The position numbers were made by a program, and so were the translations under genes. Source: Candidatus Zixiibacteriota bacterium (lineage in GTDB: Bacteria; Zixibacteria; MSB-5A5; GN15; FEB-12). From it: 64,000 nt of DNA. Shown here in pieces: positions 41,639 through 53,074 of this stretch. The notes under the pieces were generated by a model. That model was not told where the DNA came from and ran no database searches. It worked only from the letters and a program-made list of their open reading frames with translations. The stretch lies in NCBI GenBank assembly GCA_024278935.1, contig JAJRSF010000014.1:1-64000 (forward strand). The letters run 5' to 3'. Position 1 is the first letter of the stretch; every line of letters starts with the position of its first letter.

Positions 41639-43027
41639 ATGTACGAAAAACAGAGAACAATAAAAAAAGATATTTCCATCACAGGAATCGGACTCCACAC
41701 CGGCGTCAACTGCACTATGACTTTTAAACCGGCTCTGCCTGATACCGGCATTCGCTTTGTCCGTGCAGACATTCCTGACAAACCTTGGGTCATCGCCGAT
41801 GTTGACCATGTCGTAGATATTTCACGTGGCACGACTCTTCAAAAAGGGGAAGCAAAAGTATTCACTGTCGAGCATGTCTTGGCAGCTTTTGCAGGACTCC
41901 AAATAGATAATATGATTGTCGAACTCGATAATATCGAACCACCTGTTTGTGATGGTTCTGCAAAACCATATGTTGACAAACTTCTTGAAGCAGGTATCGA
42001 AACCCAAGACGCCGATAAATTCTACCTTGAAATTGATACACCTATGGCGTACTCAGAATCGGAACGCGATGTTGATTTAGTCGTGGCACCATCTGATGAT
42101 CTACGAATCACCTTTATGATTGATTATAAAAACCATGCGCTCGGAACTCAATATACTACTCTTGTAAATCTAGAAAAAGAGTTCGTTGAAGAATTTGCAC
42201 CTGCCAGAACTTTCTGTTTTCTTTCAGAGCTTGAAATGTTAAAAGATGCCGGCTTAATCAAAGGTGGCGGGCTTGATAATGCGATTGTAATTTATGATTC
42301 CGATCAAGGACAAATTGAAGTAGACCGTATTCGCAAAGCTCTAAATTTAAAAGATAAATGTTTTGTCGGCGACAATGGTATTATCAATGATATCCCGTTG
42401 AGGTTTCCAAACGAACAGGTCCGTCACAAAACTCTCGACCTGCTTGGTGATCTGATGCTTATCGGGGTACCATTTAAAGGACATGTTCTCGCCGCACGTT
42501 CAGGGCATAAAGCAAATGTTGCTTTGGCAAAACGGATGCGAAGTTTATACAAGAAGAAAAAAATTGCCGCAAAACTTGGTTCAAGTAATGCCAATGTCTA
42601 CGATATAAATGCAATTTTCAAAATGCTTCCACATCGATACCCGATGCTTCTAATTGACAGAGTTCTCGACCTTGAGCCTGGTAAAAGAGTTACCGCTATG
42701 AAAAATGTCACTATCAACGAACCATTTTTTAACGGACATTTTCCGAACCATCCTATTATGCCGGGTGTTTTAATTATTGAAGCGATGGCACAAGCGGGCG
42801 GAGTTCTGATGATGAACGCTGTTGATGATCCCGATTATAAAGTCGTTTATTTTATGTCTATTGATAAAGCTAAATTTCGTAAACCTGTTATCCCTGGTGA
42901 CCAATTAAAATTTGAACTTGAAATGGTTTCGTTAAAACGTTCAATTTGTAAGATGGCAGGGAAAGCGTATGTTGATGATAAACTTGTCGCAAGTGCCGAA
43001 TTTATGGCAATGGTGGTGGATAAATGA
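41639..43027 (+). CDS. lpxC-fabZ: Bifunctional UDP-3-O-acyl-N-acetylglucosamine deacetylase / 3-hydroxyacyl-ACP dehydratase
   Basis: LpxC motifs ([32 protein letters not shown]) fused to FabZ motifs ([36 protein letters not shown]). Confidence 0.95.
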   Translation: MYEKQRTIKKDISITGIGLHTGVNCTMTFKPALPDTGIRFVRADIPDKPWVIADVDHVVDISRGTTLQKGEAKVFTVEHVLAAFAGLQIDNMIVELDNIEPPVCDGSAKPYVDKLLEAGIETQDADKFYLEIDTPMAYSESERDVDLVVAPSDDLRITFMIDYKNHALGTQYTTLVNLEKEFVEEFAPARTFCFLSELEMLKDAGLIKGGGLDNAIVIYDSDQGQIEVDRIRKALNLKDKCFVGDNGIINDIPLRFPNEQVRHKTLDLLGDLMLIGVPFKGHVLAARSGHKANVALAKRMRSLYKKKKIAAKLGSSNANVYDINAIFKMLPHRYPMLLIDRVLDLEPGKRVTAMKNVTINEPFFNGHFPNHPIMPGVLIIEAMAQAGGVLMMNAVDDPDYKVVYFMSIDKAKFRKPVIPGDQLKFELEMVSLKRSICKMAGKAYVDDKLVASAEFMAMVVDK

Positions 43028-43797
43028 GTGAAATACACAAATCAGCAATCATATCTCCAAAAGCGGAGATTGGTGAAAATGTAAAAATTGGACCGTTCAC
43101 AATTGTCGAAGATGGTGTTATTGTCGGTGATAACTGTGATATTAAATCTTCAGTTCTTTTAGCCGAGGGAACTATCCTTGGGAAAAATGTAAACGTCTTC
43201 CATGGTGCCGCTATTGGTTCTGCTCCCCAAGATCTGAAATTCGGTGGTGAAAACACAAATGCGATAGTCGGCGATGGAACCACTATCCGTGAGTATGTTA
43301 CTTTTAACCGTGGCACTACTTATCATAACCGTTCTGAGTGTGGCAAGAACTATCTCCTCATGGCGTACTCGCATGTTGCCCATGATTGTCTGATTGGCAA
43401 CAATGTCATCATGGCAAACTCGGTCAACTTAGCAGGTCATGTCGAAGTGCATGACAATGCTATCTTAGGCGGTCTGCTTCCGGTACATCAGTTTGTAAAA
43501 ATCGGTGCTCATTGTATGGTCGGTGGTGGCTTTCGGGTGCAACAGGATATCGTGCCTTATGCATTAGTGGGTGGTTACCCGCTGAAAATTGTTGGTATGA
43601 ATTCGATTGGACTCAAACGTCGTGGTTTTTCTAAAGAAGCTTTGCAATCTATTGATCGGACATATAAACTTTTATTCTTTAGTAAACTCAACACAACTCA
43701 GGCGATTGAAAAAATTAAAAACGAAACCGATGTGACCCCTGAAGTACAAATTGTTTTAGACTTTGTCGCAAACTCCGACCGCGGTATCGTAAAGTGA
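43024..43797 (+). CDS. lpxA: Acyl-ACP-UDP-N-acetylglucosamine O-acyltransferase
   Basis: Left-handed beta-helix hexapeptides, [27 protein letters not shown]. Confidence 0.95.
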   Translation: MSEIHKSAIISPKAEIGENVKIGPFTIVEDGVIVGDNCDIKSSVLLAEGTILGKNVNVFHGAAIGSAPQDLKFGGENTNAIVGDGTTIREYVTFNRGTTYHNRSECGKNYLLMAYSHVAHDCLIGNNVIMANSVNLAGHVEVHDNAILGGLLPVHQFVKIGAHCMVGGGFRVQQDIVPYALVGGYPLKIVGMNSIGLKRRGFSKEALQSIDRTYKLLFFSKLNTTQAIEKIKNETDVTPEVQIVLDFVANSDRGIVK

Positions 43798-43850
43798 CAA
43801 TAAAATAATTATTTTATTGTCATCCCAGCGAAGGCTGGGATCTAGATTTT

Positions 43851-43900
43851 GTAGGCAGAACCAAACAAGCTTAAACGCTTTTTACGGTTCTGCCTTTTTT
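43851..43900 (+). terminator. REP-like hairpin acting as terminator
   Basis: GTAGGCAGAACC...GGTTCTGCC followed by T6. Confidence 0.75.
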
Positions 43901-44035
43901 AAAATATCTTTTAGATACAATTCGTTCACAGTCGTCTAATATATATGGGCATCTTCATACACAAACAGTTTGAAGATACCGGCAAACCATTCAAAAGTTG
44001 ACAAAGTAGGGAATTATCGTATCTTAATGTAACAT

Positions 44036-44092
44036 ATGAGCATGAACTCATAAGATGAGCATGTACTCATAATATGAGCATCTGCTCATAAA
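44036..44092 (+). repeat. Three tandem 19-bp palindromic units, each also a 5-codon ORF
   Basis: ATGAGCATGAACTCATAAG ATGAGCATGTACTCATAAT ATGAGCATCTGCTCATAAA. Confidence 0.92.
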
Positions 44093-44104
44093 TTGGAGGA
44101 GAAA

Positions 44105-47100
44105 ATGTTAAGAAGAACTATCAGTTTTATCTGTCTTATGATTATTATAAGTGGGTTTTCAGAAAAAGCAGTATCGTTGGATAAAAACTCTCAAGATGAC
44201 AACTATAAATTTAATTCATCGACCTATTCCACAAGTACAGAGTCAATAGCAATCCCCGAAATTCAATGGCCTCTAAGTATCGGTGTTCAGCGAACAGGCA
44301 AAATCAATGCATCTTTCAACGACCAAGGTCAGTTTGGAACTGGGTTTAGTGATTTTAACTCTACGCCAAGTATATCTTTTGAAACTCCTTCGTACTCAGG
44401 TTTAGAATATCTTTTTGGCGGTCTTATCTGGGTTGGTGCTATTGTTGGAAATGATACATTAGTATCTACCGGAGCCGATGGATGGCAAGGAGGTTATGAA
44501 GAATTTGGAGCTGATAATACCTTTGATCCTAATCTCGAAAAATTACAGTTTCCATCAGATTATTCAATGAGAGCTGAATTTACAGACACTGTTATTGATG
44601 GTATCCAGCTGGATTTCTCAAGAGGGACTCCGCATATCCCTCTCAACGTAAAAATTGCTAATAGGTCTCATATCTGGCGTGTTGATACTTTGGACAATGC
44701 TATTTTCTACGACCTTCTTATAACCAACATTGGTGACCAAACTCTTGAACAAGCGTATATCGGCTTCTATTTTGATTGTGATGTTGGTCATACATCTATG
44801 TCTGGATATGAGAGAGCCAGCGATGATCTTAGCGGCAGTTTAAGAGATAACGGAATCGCTTATATAATTGATAACGATGGTGACCCATCTGCTGGTTCTT
44901 TTAATTCAACTAGTCCTACAAAAGCTTTTGCTTTCAAACTGCTCGCATCATCTTTTCCAGTAATAGATACAAACTATAACTGGTGGGTTAGCGGAACAAG
45001 TGATGATACTGATTTTGGACCAAGGTTACGAGGTATCCCCGAAGATCCTTTCCGAGATTTTGGTACTGGTTTTATTGGAACTCCAATGGGGGATGCAAAT
45101 AAATATTATATAATGAGTCATAAAGAATGGGACTATGACCAATATGACATCGCAACAATAGGTTCATCTGACCCTGACTGGATGGAGCCAAATCCATCAG
45201 GAGTTACTTCTTTGGCAGTAGGAGTAGATTCAAGATTTCTCTATTCCTTCGGACCATTTGATTTAGCACCGGGACAATCAGAACGAATTATCTTTTCAAC
45301 ATTTACTGCAGATTCAATTCATCAAGACCCAACTAATTTAGACAATTTACCACACAATCCTACCGCCTATAAAGCTAATTTAAATCTTGATAATATTGCA
45401 TCTATCGGTTCTGCTATAATTCAAGCAGTAGACTCTATATTAAATCCATTAATACAACCTGCATGGTTAGAAATTTTTGACTATAACAAAATCAGCTTTG
45501 ACCCATATGTCTTTGATGATGTCACCGGCTACAATGTCTATGCTACTTCGGTAGATGCTTCGGCTTTTACATTTCCGGGTGCAATCCCACCATGGTATAA
45601 ACCGACATCGCCATTTTATGTCGGAAGTTCAATTGATTCTGTATCTGTCGATACGCCCGATGGCTTAACCGCTGTGAATGTCAGCTATACATCTGTCTTT
45701 GGCGAAAGTGAATTATCGCAATCAGCCTTTATAAATATGCCAGCCGCTGTTACACCAACTATCAGAGAGTACTCTACAACAACTACAGAGTCGTCAGTTT
45801 TACTTTCGTGGTATATCCCTGACACTGTCTTGCAACCTGACCATTTTAATATATATAAATTCGCTAGCTATGATGACTTCAAACAAGTGTATAGCAAACC
45901 GTATTATAATGAAGGTTCTCCAAATAATTTTACTACAGATAGTATCGAAGTAGATGGTACCTGGTGGTTCTACCAATCAACAATAGATACACCGTATACT
46001 GTTGTTGATGGAAATGAAAGAGAATTTATCGAGAACAATTTTGATGAGGAGTTCATCTATATTATTGTGTCAGTCGATCAGTTTGGATTTGAATCTGGCT
46101 ATGCAACGACAACTACATACCTCATGCCCGAGAGAACCAAAGATTTATTGATCATTATAAATTCCGAAGTTGCCACACTTTCTACATCTGCTAATCTGAT
46201 AATTGATTATTACAATGCACTCTTACAAGGGTCAGGAATTAGCTATGAATTCTTCTCAGTCTTAGATAGCTCCAGTGCTGCAGCATGCCCGTCGGTTTCG
46301 TACTGTCCAACATGGCAATTCATGTCTGCATATGATTATGTTTTAATAGATGAAACCGAGTATGCCGACCAATATTGGAAATATGAAATACTTTCGTTTA
46401 TAACAAACGGGGGGAAGCTTATTAACTTCGGAGCTCTATCGGAATTTAACTATAACAATCATAGTACAACTCCGGGATGGTACGATAATAATTTTTTGAA
46501 CAAAACAATGTTTGGAGTTGATTCAATTTTTAACATGGGGCATCTCTATAATTATCCAAACCCAATCGAAGAAAACAGATTTGGTTTTAATGTTGCCAGA
46601 AGCGAAGGCGGTCTTTTTGCTGATTTACAATGCGATACTGTTCGTTTCCCGCTAGATCCTAAATGGCAGATTATCGTAAACGATAACCCAACCAACGAAC
46701 CTCTGCATGTGACAACATTTATGCCATCGGAAAATTCTGTCGTCACTCATCGTTATAATTCTTTATACCCTGCGACATCGTACATGGAAAATATGGCGGT
46801 CGGACTCAAACATGTATTCAGCGATGGGTTTGACTCAACCGAAGTGTATACCTATGGATTCCATTTATATTATATGCATCTTAATCAATCAAGAGATCTG
46901 CTTGGAACTATCTTAGGAGTAGTTATCGACACAACTTTCACCTGTTGTATACCACCAATACGGGGCAATGTCGACAGCGACTTATCTGAACAAATTGATA
47001 TCTCAGACTTAGTATATTTGGTAGACTTTATCTTTACTAATGGACCTCAATCTGTCTGCAATCAAGAAGCAAACATTGATGGTGATATCGGAGAGCATAT

Positions 47101-47173
47101 AGACATCTCAGATTTAGTTTACTTAGTAGACTTTATTTTCACAGGAGGCCCCCCCCCACCAGGTTGCTTCTAA
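44105..47173 (+). CDS. Large secreted protein with C-terminal dockerin-like double repeat
   Basis: SD GGAGGAG then MLRRTISFICLMIIISGFSEKA; C-terminal PIRGNVDSDLSEQIDISDLVYLVDFIFTNG...HIDISDLVYLVDFIFTGGPPPPGCF. Confidence 0.88.
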   Translation: MLRRTISFICLMIIISGFSEKAVSLDKNSQDDNYKFNSSTYSTSTESIAIPEIQWPLSIGVQRTGKINASFNDQGQFGTGFSDFNSTPSISFETPSYSGLEYLFGGLIWVGAIVGNDTLVSTGADGWQGGYEEFGADNTFDPNLEKLQFPSDYSMRAEFTDTVIDGIQLDFSRGTPHIPLNVKIANRSHIWRVDTLDNAIFYDLLITNIGDQTLEQAYIGFYFDCDVGHTSMSGYERASDDLSGSLRDNGIAYIIDNDGDPSAGSFNSTSPTKAFAFKLLASSFPVIDTNYNWWVSGTSDDTDFGPRLRGIPEDPFRDFGTGFIGTPMGDANKYYIMSHKEWDYDQYDIATIGSSDPDWMEPNPSGVTSLAVGVDSRFLYSFGPFDLAPGQSERIIFSTFTADSIHQDPTNLDNLPHNPTAYKANLNLDNIASIGSAIIQAVDSILNPLIQPAWLEIFDYNKISFDPYVFDDVTGYNVYATSVDASAFTFPGAIPPWYKPTSPFYVGSSIDSVSVDTPDGLTAVNVSYTSVFGESELSQSAFINMPAAVTPTIREYSTTTTESSVLLSWYIPDTVLQPDHFNIYKFASYDDFKQVYSKPYYNEGSPNNFTTDSIEVDGTWWFYQSTIDTPYTVVDGNEREFIENNFDEEFIYIIVSVDQFGFESGYATTTTYLMPERTKDLLIIINSEVATLSTSANLIIDYYNALLQGSGISYEFFSVLDSSSAAACPSVSYCPTWQFMSAYDYVLIDETEYADQYWKYEILSFITNGGKLINFGALSEFNYNNHSTTPGWYDNNFLNKTMFGVDSIFNMGHLYNYPNPIEENRFGFNVARSEGGLFADLQCDTVRFPLDPKWQIIVNDNPTNEPLHVTTFMPSENSVVTHRYNSLYPATSYMENMAVGLKHVFSDGFDSTEVYTYGFHLYYMHLNQSRDLLGTILGVVIDTTFTCCIPPIRGNVDSDLSEQIDISDLVYLVDFIFTNGPQSVCNQEANIDGDIGEHIDISDLVYLVDFIFTGGPPPPGCF

Positions 47174-47192
47174 CTAATTTGATTTAAGATTT

Positions 47193-47243
47193 GTAGGTCA
47201 GGTCTTACACACTCATTGAGTGTTCCGAGACCTGACTTTTTTC
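47193..47243 (+). terminator. GTAG-footed hairpin/terminator
   Basis: GTAGGTCAGGTCT...AGACCTGACTTTTTT. Confidence 0.8.
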
Positions 47244-47300
47244 TACCCTTGATGTTGCAATTGTGATTGACATTTTTTAATTTTAATAAGATGTTATATC

Positions 47301-47648
47301 ATGGTTGAAAAAAGAACTGTCCTGAAAAAACATATCCCACCTAAGCGAGATAATATAGTTTTATCTGTTGGTGAAAAAGTCGAAGTTGGCAAAGAATATA
47401 CCAGTAACCAAGAGTGGAAAAATTGGGTATGGTGCATCTCAAAAAATTCAAATTTAACAGGATGGGTTCCAAAACAGTATTTACGTATAAACGGAAATGT
47501 TGGAACGGTTGTTAAAGCATATTCTTCAGTAGAACTCTTAGTTACAAATGGCGATGAACTGACTGTACATTTTTATCTGAATGGATGGGGATGGTGCACC
47601 GACACAAACGACAACCAAGGCTGGGTTCCACAAGAAAATTTTGAATAA
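47301..47648 (+). CDS. SH3-like domain protein
   Basis: Repeated W-rich SH3-like units: WVWCISKNSNLTGWVPKQYLRI and WGWCTDTNDNQGWVPQENFE. Confidence 0.7.
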   Translation: MVEKRTVLKKHIPPKRDNIVLSVGEKVEVGKEYTSNQEWKNWVWCISKNSNLTGWVPKQYLRINGNVGTVVKAYSSVELLVTNGDELTVHFYLNGWGWCTDTNDNQGWVPQENFE

Positions 47649-47682
47649 AAAATCATATTATTATGAAATGTTCAGATATTTT

Positions 47683-47914
47683 GTAGGTCGTGGTTCCGTT
47701 GATTTGAAATCGTCAGCTTTCAAAATCGAGAAACCCGACTCAATGTCATGTATAAAAGTAGCCGTAGGTCGAACCTCCTGTAGTTTCGACTGTAGTAGAA
47801 GTAGGTCAGGTCTTTCCGAGACCTGATTTTTTTAATAGGGAACTGGTTTGCCTGTTCCGCAACCCGGATAAAATTTTATGCTATAAAAAAAGGCGGTTCG
47901 CAAACCGCCCCTAC
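47683..47914. repeat. Cluster of GTAG-footed REP-like hairpins
   Basis: 47683-47739, 47764-47790, 47801-47826 (plus T7), 47836-47860 and 47892-47914 (reverse strand). Confidence 0.8.
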
Positions 47915-47985
47915 ATGTTAGAAGTACAGAACTTCGGACTTCTAAATTTTTGTGAGCATACTTCGACAAGCTCAGTATGACTTAA

Positions 47986-50958
47986 CTACCCGGCGGCACC
48001 GTGGCATTTTTTATATTTTTTACCAGAGCCGCATGGACAAGGATCGTTCCGTCCTACTTTCGGTTGGTCACGTTTGATTGTCTGGGCTTGGTTGCCTGCC
48101 TGCGATGCTTGAGCCATTGGGTTCTCACCCTGACCTTGTACCTGTGCAGCTTGTCCGGCGGCGTAACCCATGTTGGATGCATCTTTGTGCGATGCGTTCA
48201 TGGCAATGTCAGCCTTACTTTTTTCAGGAACGTTAACTTGCAGTTTATAAACCAGATTAACAATTTCTTTATCAACATTGTGAATCAGTTCTTCAAAAAT
48301 ACCGAACGCTTCTTTTTTATAAATGTCAATCGGTTTACCCATGGCACCATGGTAGGCGCGTAGCCCGATTCCCGTGCGAAGTTCTTCGATCTCTGCTAAG
48401 TGGTCACGCCAATGTTGGTCGATAGTTGAGAGAACTGCGTAGCGTTCAAGATGTCGCATCACTTCATCACCATAGGCAGTTTCTTTTTGCGTATAAATAT
48501 GCGTCACTGCTTTTAAGACATTTTCTTTGAGCGATTCATGAGTAAGTTTTGCAATATCTTCTTCTTTGAATTGCAAGTTAAGCAAATATATTTTTGTAAG
48601 CTCTTCAGTCAGTCCTTTTAAATTCCAATCTTCAGGATGATCTTTTTCAGGGCAATGTACTTCAAGCATCCCGTCTAAGACTTCCTCAATCAGCTCAACA
48701 ACTTCATCTCTGATAGACTCTCTTTCAAGAGCAGCGAGCCGACGTTCATAAATCCATTTACGCTGGACGTTCATGACATCATCGTATTCCAAAGTATGTT
48801 TTCGAATGGCATAGTTCTGTGCTTCAATTTTTGTCTGCGCTCGCTCAATCGCCGATGTTACCATCTTGTGTGCGATAACTTCGCCATCTTCCAGCCCGAG
48901 CTTATCCATGATAGAACCGAGTTTGTCGCCACCAAAAAGTCGCATTAGATCATCTTCCAATGAAAGGAAAAAGAGCGATGACCCCGGGTCACCTTGACGT
49001 CCGGCACGACCACGAAGCTGTCTGTCAATACGGCGAGACTCATGCCGTTCTGTTCCGACAATATGCAGTCCACCTAAATCAATAACACCATCACCAAGTC
49101 GAATATCAGTACCACGACCGGCCATGTTGGTTGCGATAGTTACACCGCCAAGCCGTCCTGCGTTAGCAACAATTTCAGCTTCCGATTGATGCTGTTTTGC
49201 ATTCAGTACATTGTGTTTGATACCGCCACGTTTTAAAAGACGAGAAAGTGTTTCGGATACATCGACTGTAACAGTACCAACTAAAACAGGCTGACCTTTT
49301 TCATTTCGTTCTCGCACTTCATTGACAATCGCATTGTATTTTTCACGGCGGGTACGGAAAATCTGATCTTCCTGATCGTCACGGATGATAGTTTGATTGG
49401 CAGGGATTACCATGACATCCATTTTGTAAATATCAAAAAATTCTTGTGCTTCAGTTTCCGCAGTACCGGTCATCCCGGCAAGTTTGTCATACATACGATA
49501 GAAATTTTGTAATGTTATCGATGCCAGCGTTTGTGTCTCTGCTTCAATGCGGACATTTTCTTTTGCTTCGATAGATTGATGTAGTCCGTCGGAGTATCTT
49601 CGTCCCGGCAACACACGCCCGGTGAACTCATCAACAATCATTACCTTGCCATCTTGTAACACATATTCGGAATCTTTTTCATAGAGAGAGTAGGCACGTA
49701 AGAGTTGATTGATCGCATGCACTTTTTCAGACTTGTTGGAGTGCATCGCATAGACTTCTTCAGATTTTTTCTGACGATCTTCAGCGGAGAGTGATTCATC
49801 TCCTTCAATTTCAGAAAGCATTGTAGAAATATCAGGGATGAGAAAAAGTGATTGTTCATCTGGTGTTAGTTGCTCAGTTCCTAAATCGGTCAAAGCAATA
49901 GAGTGTTCTCTTTCGTCGATGAAGTAGTAGAGACGGTCGTCAATTTCGTTTAGTTTTTTGTCTCGGATATAATCAGCTTCAACATCGGAAAGCAATTTTT
50001 TCATTCCGGTTTCTTTGAGAACCTTGAGTAGTTTACTATTTTTTGGAGCACCGCGGTTGGCAGCGAGTAGAAGAGTTCCTGCTTCAAAAAGTTCATCATG
50101 ATCGGCACCGCCTTCGGTGTAAATAATTTTTTCAGCTGTAGCAATCATGTCATTAATCAGGCGTGCTTGTTTGCGTACAAGATTTTCAACTGTTGATTTA
50201 ATCTGTCGATAACGGTCATGTGATGAATTTTCAACTGTTCCAGAAATAATCAAAGGCGTACGAGCTTCATCAATAAGAATCGAATCGACCTCATCAATAA
50301 TCGCATAATGATAATTACGATGCACTCTGTCTTCGGCTGTCTGTGCCATATTATCACGAAGATAATCAAAACCAAATTCGTTGGCAGTTCCAAAGGTGAC
50401 ATCGCATTCATATTTTTCTTTACGCTGGGCATTGGTCATTTGGTTTTGGATAACTCCAACAGTCAGACCAAGGTACTCATAGATACGTCCCATCCACTCA
50501 CTATCACGACGAGCAAGGTAGTCGTTCACGGTAACAATATGAACCCCTTTGCCGGTAAGAGCATTAAGATATGTTGGGAGAGTTGCGACGAGAGTTTTTC
50601 CCTCACCGGTTGCCATTTCAGAAATTTTTCCTTGATGCAGGGCAATACCACCGATGAGCTGTACATCAAAATGCACCATATTCCATTCAATATCAATATC
50701 GCAAACCGACCATGTTTGACCACAATGACGGCGCGAGGCATCTTTGACAACTGCAAAAGCTTCCGGTAGGATATCTTCGACAGTTGCGCCATCGGCTAAA
50801 CGCTTTTTGAATTCTTCAGTTTTGGCTATAAGTTCATCATCGGAGAGAGAAGCAAGTTTTTGATAATGTTCGTTTATTTCGTCTACTAAAGGCTGAATTT
50901 TTTTGACATCTCGTTCATCTTTAGTTCCGAACATCTTTTTGATTATATTTCCAAGCAT
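47986..50958 (-). CDS. secA: Preprotein translocase ATPase SecA
   Basis: [17 protein letters not shown] start; [25 protein letters not shown]-terminal [18 protein letters not shown] zinc motif. Confidence 0.98.
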   Translation of the reverse strand: MLGNIIKKMFGTKDERDVKKIQPLVDEINEHYQKLASLSDDELIAKTEEFKKRLADGATVEDILPEAFAVVKDASRRHCGQTWSVCDIDIEWNMVHFDVQLIGGIALHQGKISEMATGEGKTLVATLPTYLNALTGKGVHIVTVNDYLARRDSEWMGRIYEYLGLTVGVIQNQMTNAQRKEKYECDVTFGTANEFGFDYLRDNMAQTAEDRVHRNYHYAIIDEVDSILIDEARTPLIISGTVENSSHDRYRQIKSTVENLVRKQARLINDMIATAEKIIYTEGGADHDELFEAGTLLLAANRGAPKNSKLLKVLKETGMKKLLSDVEADYIRDKKLNEIDDRLYYFIDEREHSIALTDLGTEQLTPDEQSLFLIPDISTMLSEIEGDESLSAEDRQKKSEEVYAMHSNKSEKVHAINQLLRAYSLYEKDSEYVLQDGKVMIVDEFTGRVLPGRRYSDGLHQSIEAKENVRIEAETQTLASITLQNFYRMYDKLAGMTGTAETEAQEFFDIYKMDVMVIPANQTIIRDDQEDQIFRTRREKYNAIVNEVRERNEKGQPVLVGTVTVDVSETLSRLLKRGGIKHNVLNAKQHQSEAEIVANAGRLGGVTIATNMAGRGTDIRLGDGVIDLGGLHIVGTERHESRRIDRQLRGRAGRQGDPGSSLFFLSLEDDLMRLFGGDKLGSIMDKLGLEDGEVIAHKMVTSAIERAQTKIEAQNYAIRKHTLEYDDVMNVQRKWIYERRLAALERESIRDEVVELIEEVLDGMLEVHCPEKDHPEDWNLKGLTEELTKIYLLNLQFKEEDIAKLTHESLKENVLKAVTHIYTQKETAYGDEVMRHLERYAVLSTIDQHWRDHLAEIEELRTGIGLRAYHGAMGKPIDIYKKEAFGIFEELIHNVDKEIVNLVYKLQVNVPEKSKADIAMNASHKDASNMGYAAGQAAQVQGQGENPMAQASQAGNQAQTIKRDQPKVGRNDPCPCGSGKKYKKCHGAAG

Positions 50959-51042
50959 ATTTGTCCTATCTATTTTTTCTGTTATACCACAGATAGGATA
51001 CAAAAATTCAATTATTTAGGCAAGAGGGGAATATTAAGTTTG

Positions 51043-51276
51043 CTATTTATTAAAGTGATAGAAAATTTGCAATAAAACACCGGTCAAAATCATCATATGA
51101 CCGAATATATGATACTTATATCCAATAGGTGTGTACCAACTTTGACGTTTAAATAAAAAAACAGTTTCACAATTTGAGTGATATGGGTGCAATTGAGTTC
51201 TTTTAGTAGAAGCAACCCAAAGAAATACTAAACCAAACAGAGTTAAAACTAATTGAATGTAAATTAGTATAATCAT
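51043..51276 (-). CDS. Small membrane protein, hypothetical
   Basis: Two hydrophobic helices. Confidence 0.5.
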   Translation of the reverse strand: MIILIYIQLVLTLFGLVFLWVASTKRTQLHPYHSNCETVFLFKRQSWYTPIGYKYHIFGHMMILTGVLLQIFYHFNK

Positions 51277-51301
51277 TTATAAACCTCCATATTATGAACT
51301 A

Positions 51302-51972
51302 TTATTTGTAATAACTTTTTGGTACATAAGGTTTTTTCTCTTTTGGAATATGCTTTGATGCTTCAATTAAAACGGTGTCTATTTCTATATTCTGTAGATA
51401 ACTTGAGTAAGTATTCAAGAATTGAGCACAATCTTCATCGAAACGTTCAAGAATAATATAACTATTTTCATACTCAGAAGCAGAAATTCGACCTCCATAA
51501 ATAATTTTATTTTTTTTAAATGTCAGTTTTGCTCCAATTTCTTTTTTTTGTCTTTTTCTAATGGAAGCAGATAGAAGAAGATAGGGATTGGATCTCGCTT
51601 ATGAACATTGAATAATGTCAAATTTTTTGTTATTATATTTATGTCTTCGTCTTGAGCTGAAAATTTATATTCCCAAATTCGAACACCTTTTTTAATTATA
51701 TTTTCATTTCTATTAATATCTTTAAATCCATCAAGAGCATAACTAAAAATCAGAAGCCCATATCCTTTTTCTAGTCGGGAAAAATCATATTTTGCATCAA
51801 GTCTTATCTCTTGAGGTTTGTGAGTATAAAATTTATAAGTTATCCCCAAAGAAGGCTCTTTTATTCGATTTGCTACACAAGAGCTGAGTATACTGAGAAG
51901 TAAAATAATTAAGATAAAAACAGAGATATTATTTATTATTTGTTTGCCGATTGAAAATATAGTGTGAATCAT
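51302..51972 (-). CDS. Hypothetical lipoprotein interrupted by an apparent -1 homopolymer frameshift
   Basis: Track ORF 51523..51972 (lipobox LSSCVA) ends just after an A8 run; one extra A extends it as DKKKEIGAKLTFKKNKIIYGGRISASEYENSYIILERFDEDCAQFLNTYSSYLQNIEIDTVLIEASKHIPKEKKPYVPKSYYK to TAA at 51304-51302. Confidence 0.8.
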
Positions 51973-52083
51973 TTATAAACCTCCATCTTATGAACATAAT
52001 CTATTAAAAATCAACCCCAACAACAAGCAAATTTCTTTGAAAACAACTTGTCATTACAGCCTGACTTCCATAGCTTCCCTTAT

Positions 52084-53001
52084 ATGAGTGAGTTCCTAAA
52101 AGGTATCGTTGTTGCCACGAAAGCTCGGATGTTTGAAGTTCGGGTCGACGATGGCAGCCGTCTCAAATGCGAGGTACGCCAGAAAGTTAAATTTGAAGCA
52201 AAGTCGACTACGCCAGTCGCTGTCGGCGATGATATCTTGCTTTCACTTACTGAAAATGGGCGAGGTGTTATTGAGGAAGTCTTACCACGAAGATCAAACT
52301 TTGGGCGACCATCCAAAGGTATCGAAGACAAGCTCCAGATAATTGCCTCCAATCTTGACCGTTTGGGGATTGTTGTTTCGGTCAGCTCACCGCCACTCAC
52401 AACCGGCTTAATTGATAGGTTTATAATTGCCGCTCAAATTGGGCAGATGGAACCGTTGATTGTTATCAATAAATCTGATTTGAAAAGAGATGATGACTTT
52501 GATCAAATATATTCTGACTATAAATCACTCGGCTATGAACTGTTTTTAACATCGGCAGAAAATGAAACCGATGATGGAATCGACGAGTTGAAAAAATATC
52601 TCGCCGACCATCGCACACTTTTTGCGGGACATTCCGGCGTTGGGAAATCGACTCTTCTAAACAAACTGATACCCGGATTGGATTTAAAAACTAAAAAAGT
52701 ATCATCCTACAACGACAAAGGTCAGCATACGACAACATCGATAGAGCTGTATGAACTATCAACCGGTGGATTTATTGTTGATTCGCCCGGCTTAAAAGTG
52801 ATGGGTTTATGGGAGTTAACCAAACGAGATTTGCCTTTTTATTATGCCGAGTTTGAACTGTTTCGAGAAGGATGCAAGTTCACAAGTTGCGCTCATCGTC
52901 ATGAACCAAAATGTGCTGTGAAAGATGCCGTCGAAAATGACAAGATTTCCCGCTACCGCTATGAAAACTATCTTTCAATCCATGACTCACTTGAGAATTA
53001 A
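52084..53001 (+). CDS. rsgA: Ribosome small subunit-dependent GTPase A
   Basis: Circularly permuted GTPase: [26 protein letters not shown]-terminal CxxCxHxHEPKC zinc site. Confidence 0.95.
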   Translation: MSEFLKGIVVATKARMFEVRVDDGSRLKCEVRQKVKFEAKSTTPVAVGDDILLSLTENGRGVIEEVLPRRSNFGRPSKGIEDKLQIIASNLDRLGIVVSVSSPPLTTGLIDRFIIAAQIGQMEPLIVINKSDLKRDDDFDQIYSDYKSLGYELFLTSAENETDDGIDELKKYLADHRTLFAGHSGVGKSTLLNKLIPGLDLKTKKVSSYNDKGQHTTTSIELYELSTGGFIVDSPGLKVMGLWELTKRDLPFYYAEFELFREGCKFTSCAHRHEPKCAVKDAVENDKISRYRYENYLSIHDSLEN

Positions 53002-53074
53002 GTATCAGCCAATTCGTTCCGATAAAATTTAATAAGATATACATGAGCCTATAAAAATAAAGTTAGAAAAAAAT

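Noticed and set aside
47148-47158. C9 homopolymer in the dockerin-tailed gene as a phase-variation switch
   Set aside because: It encodes in-frame prolines of a GGPPPPGCF ending two or three codons before the stop, so a slip would have little effect
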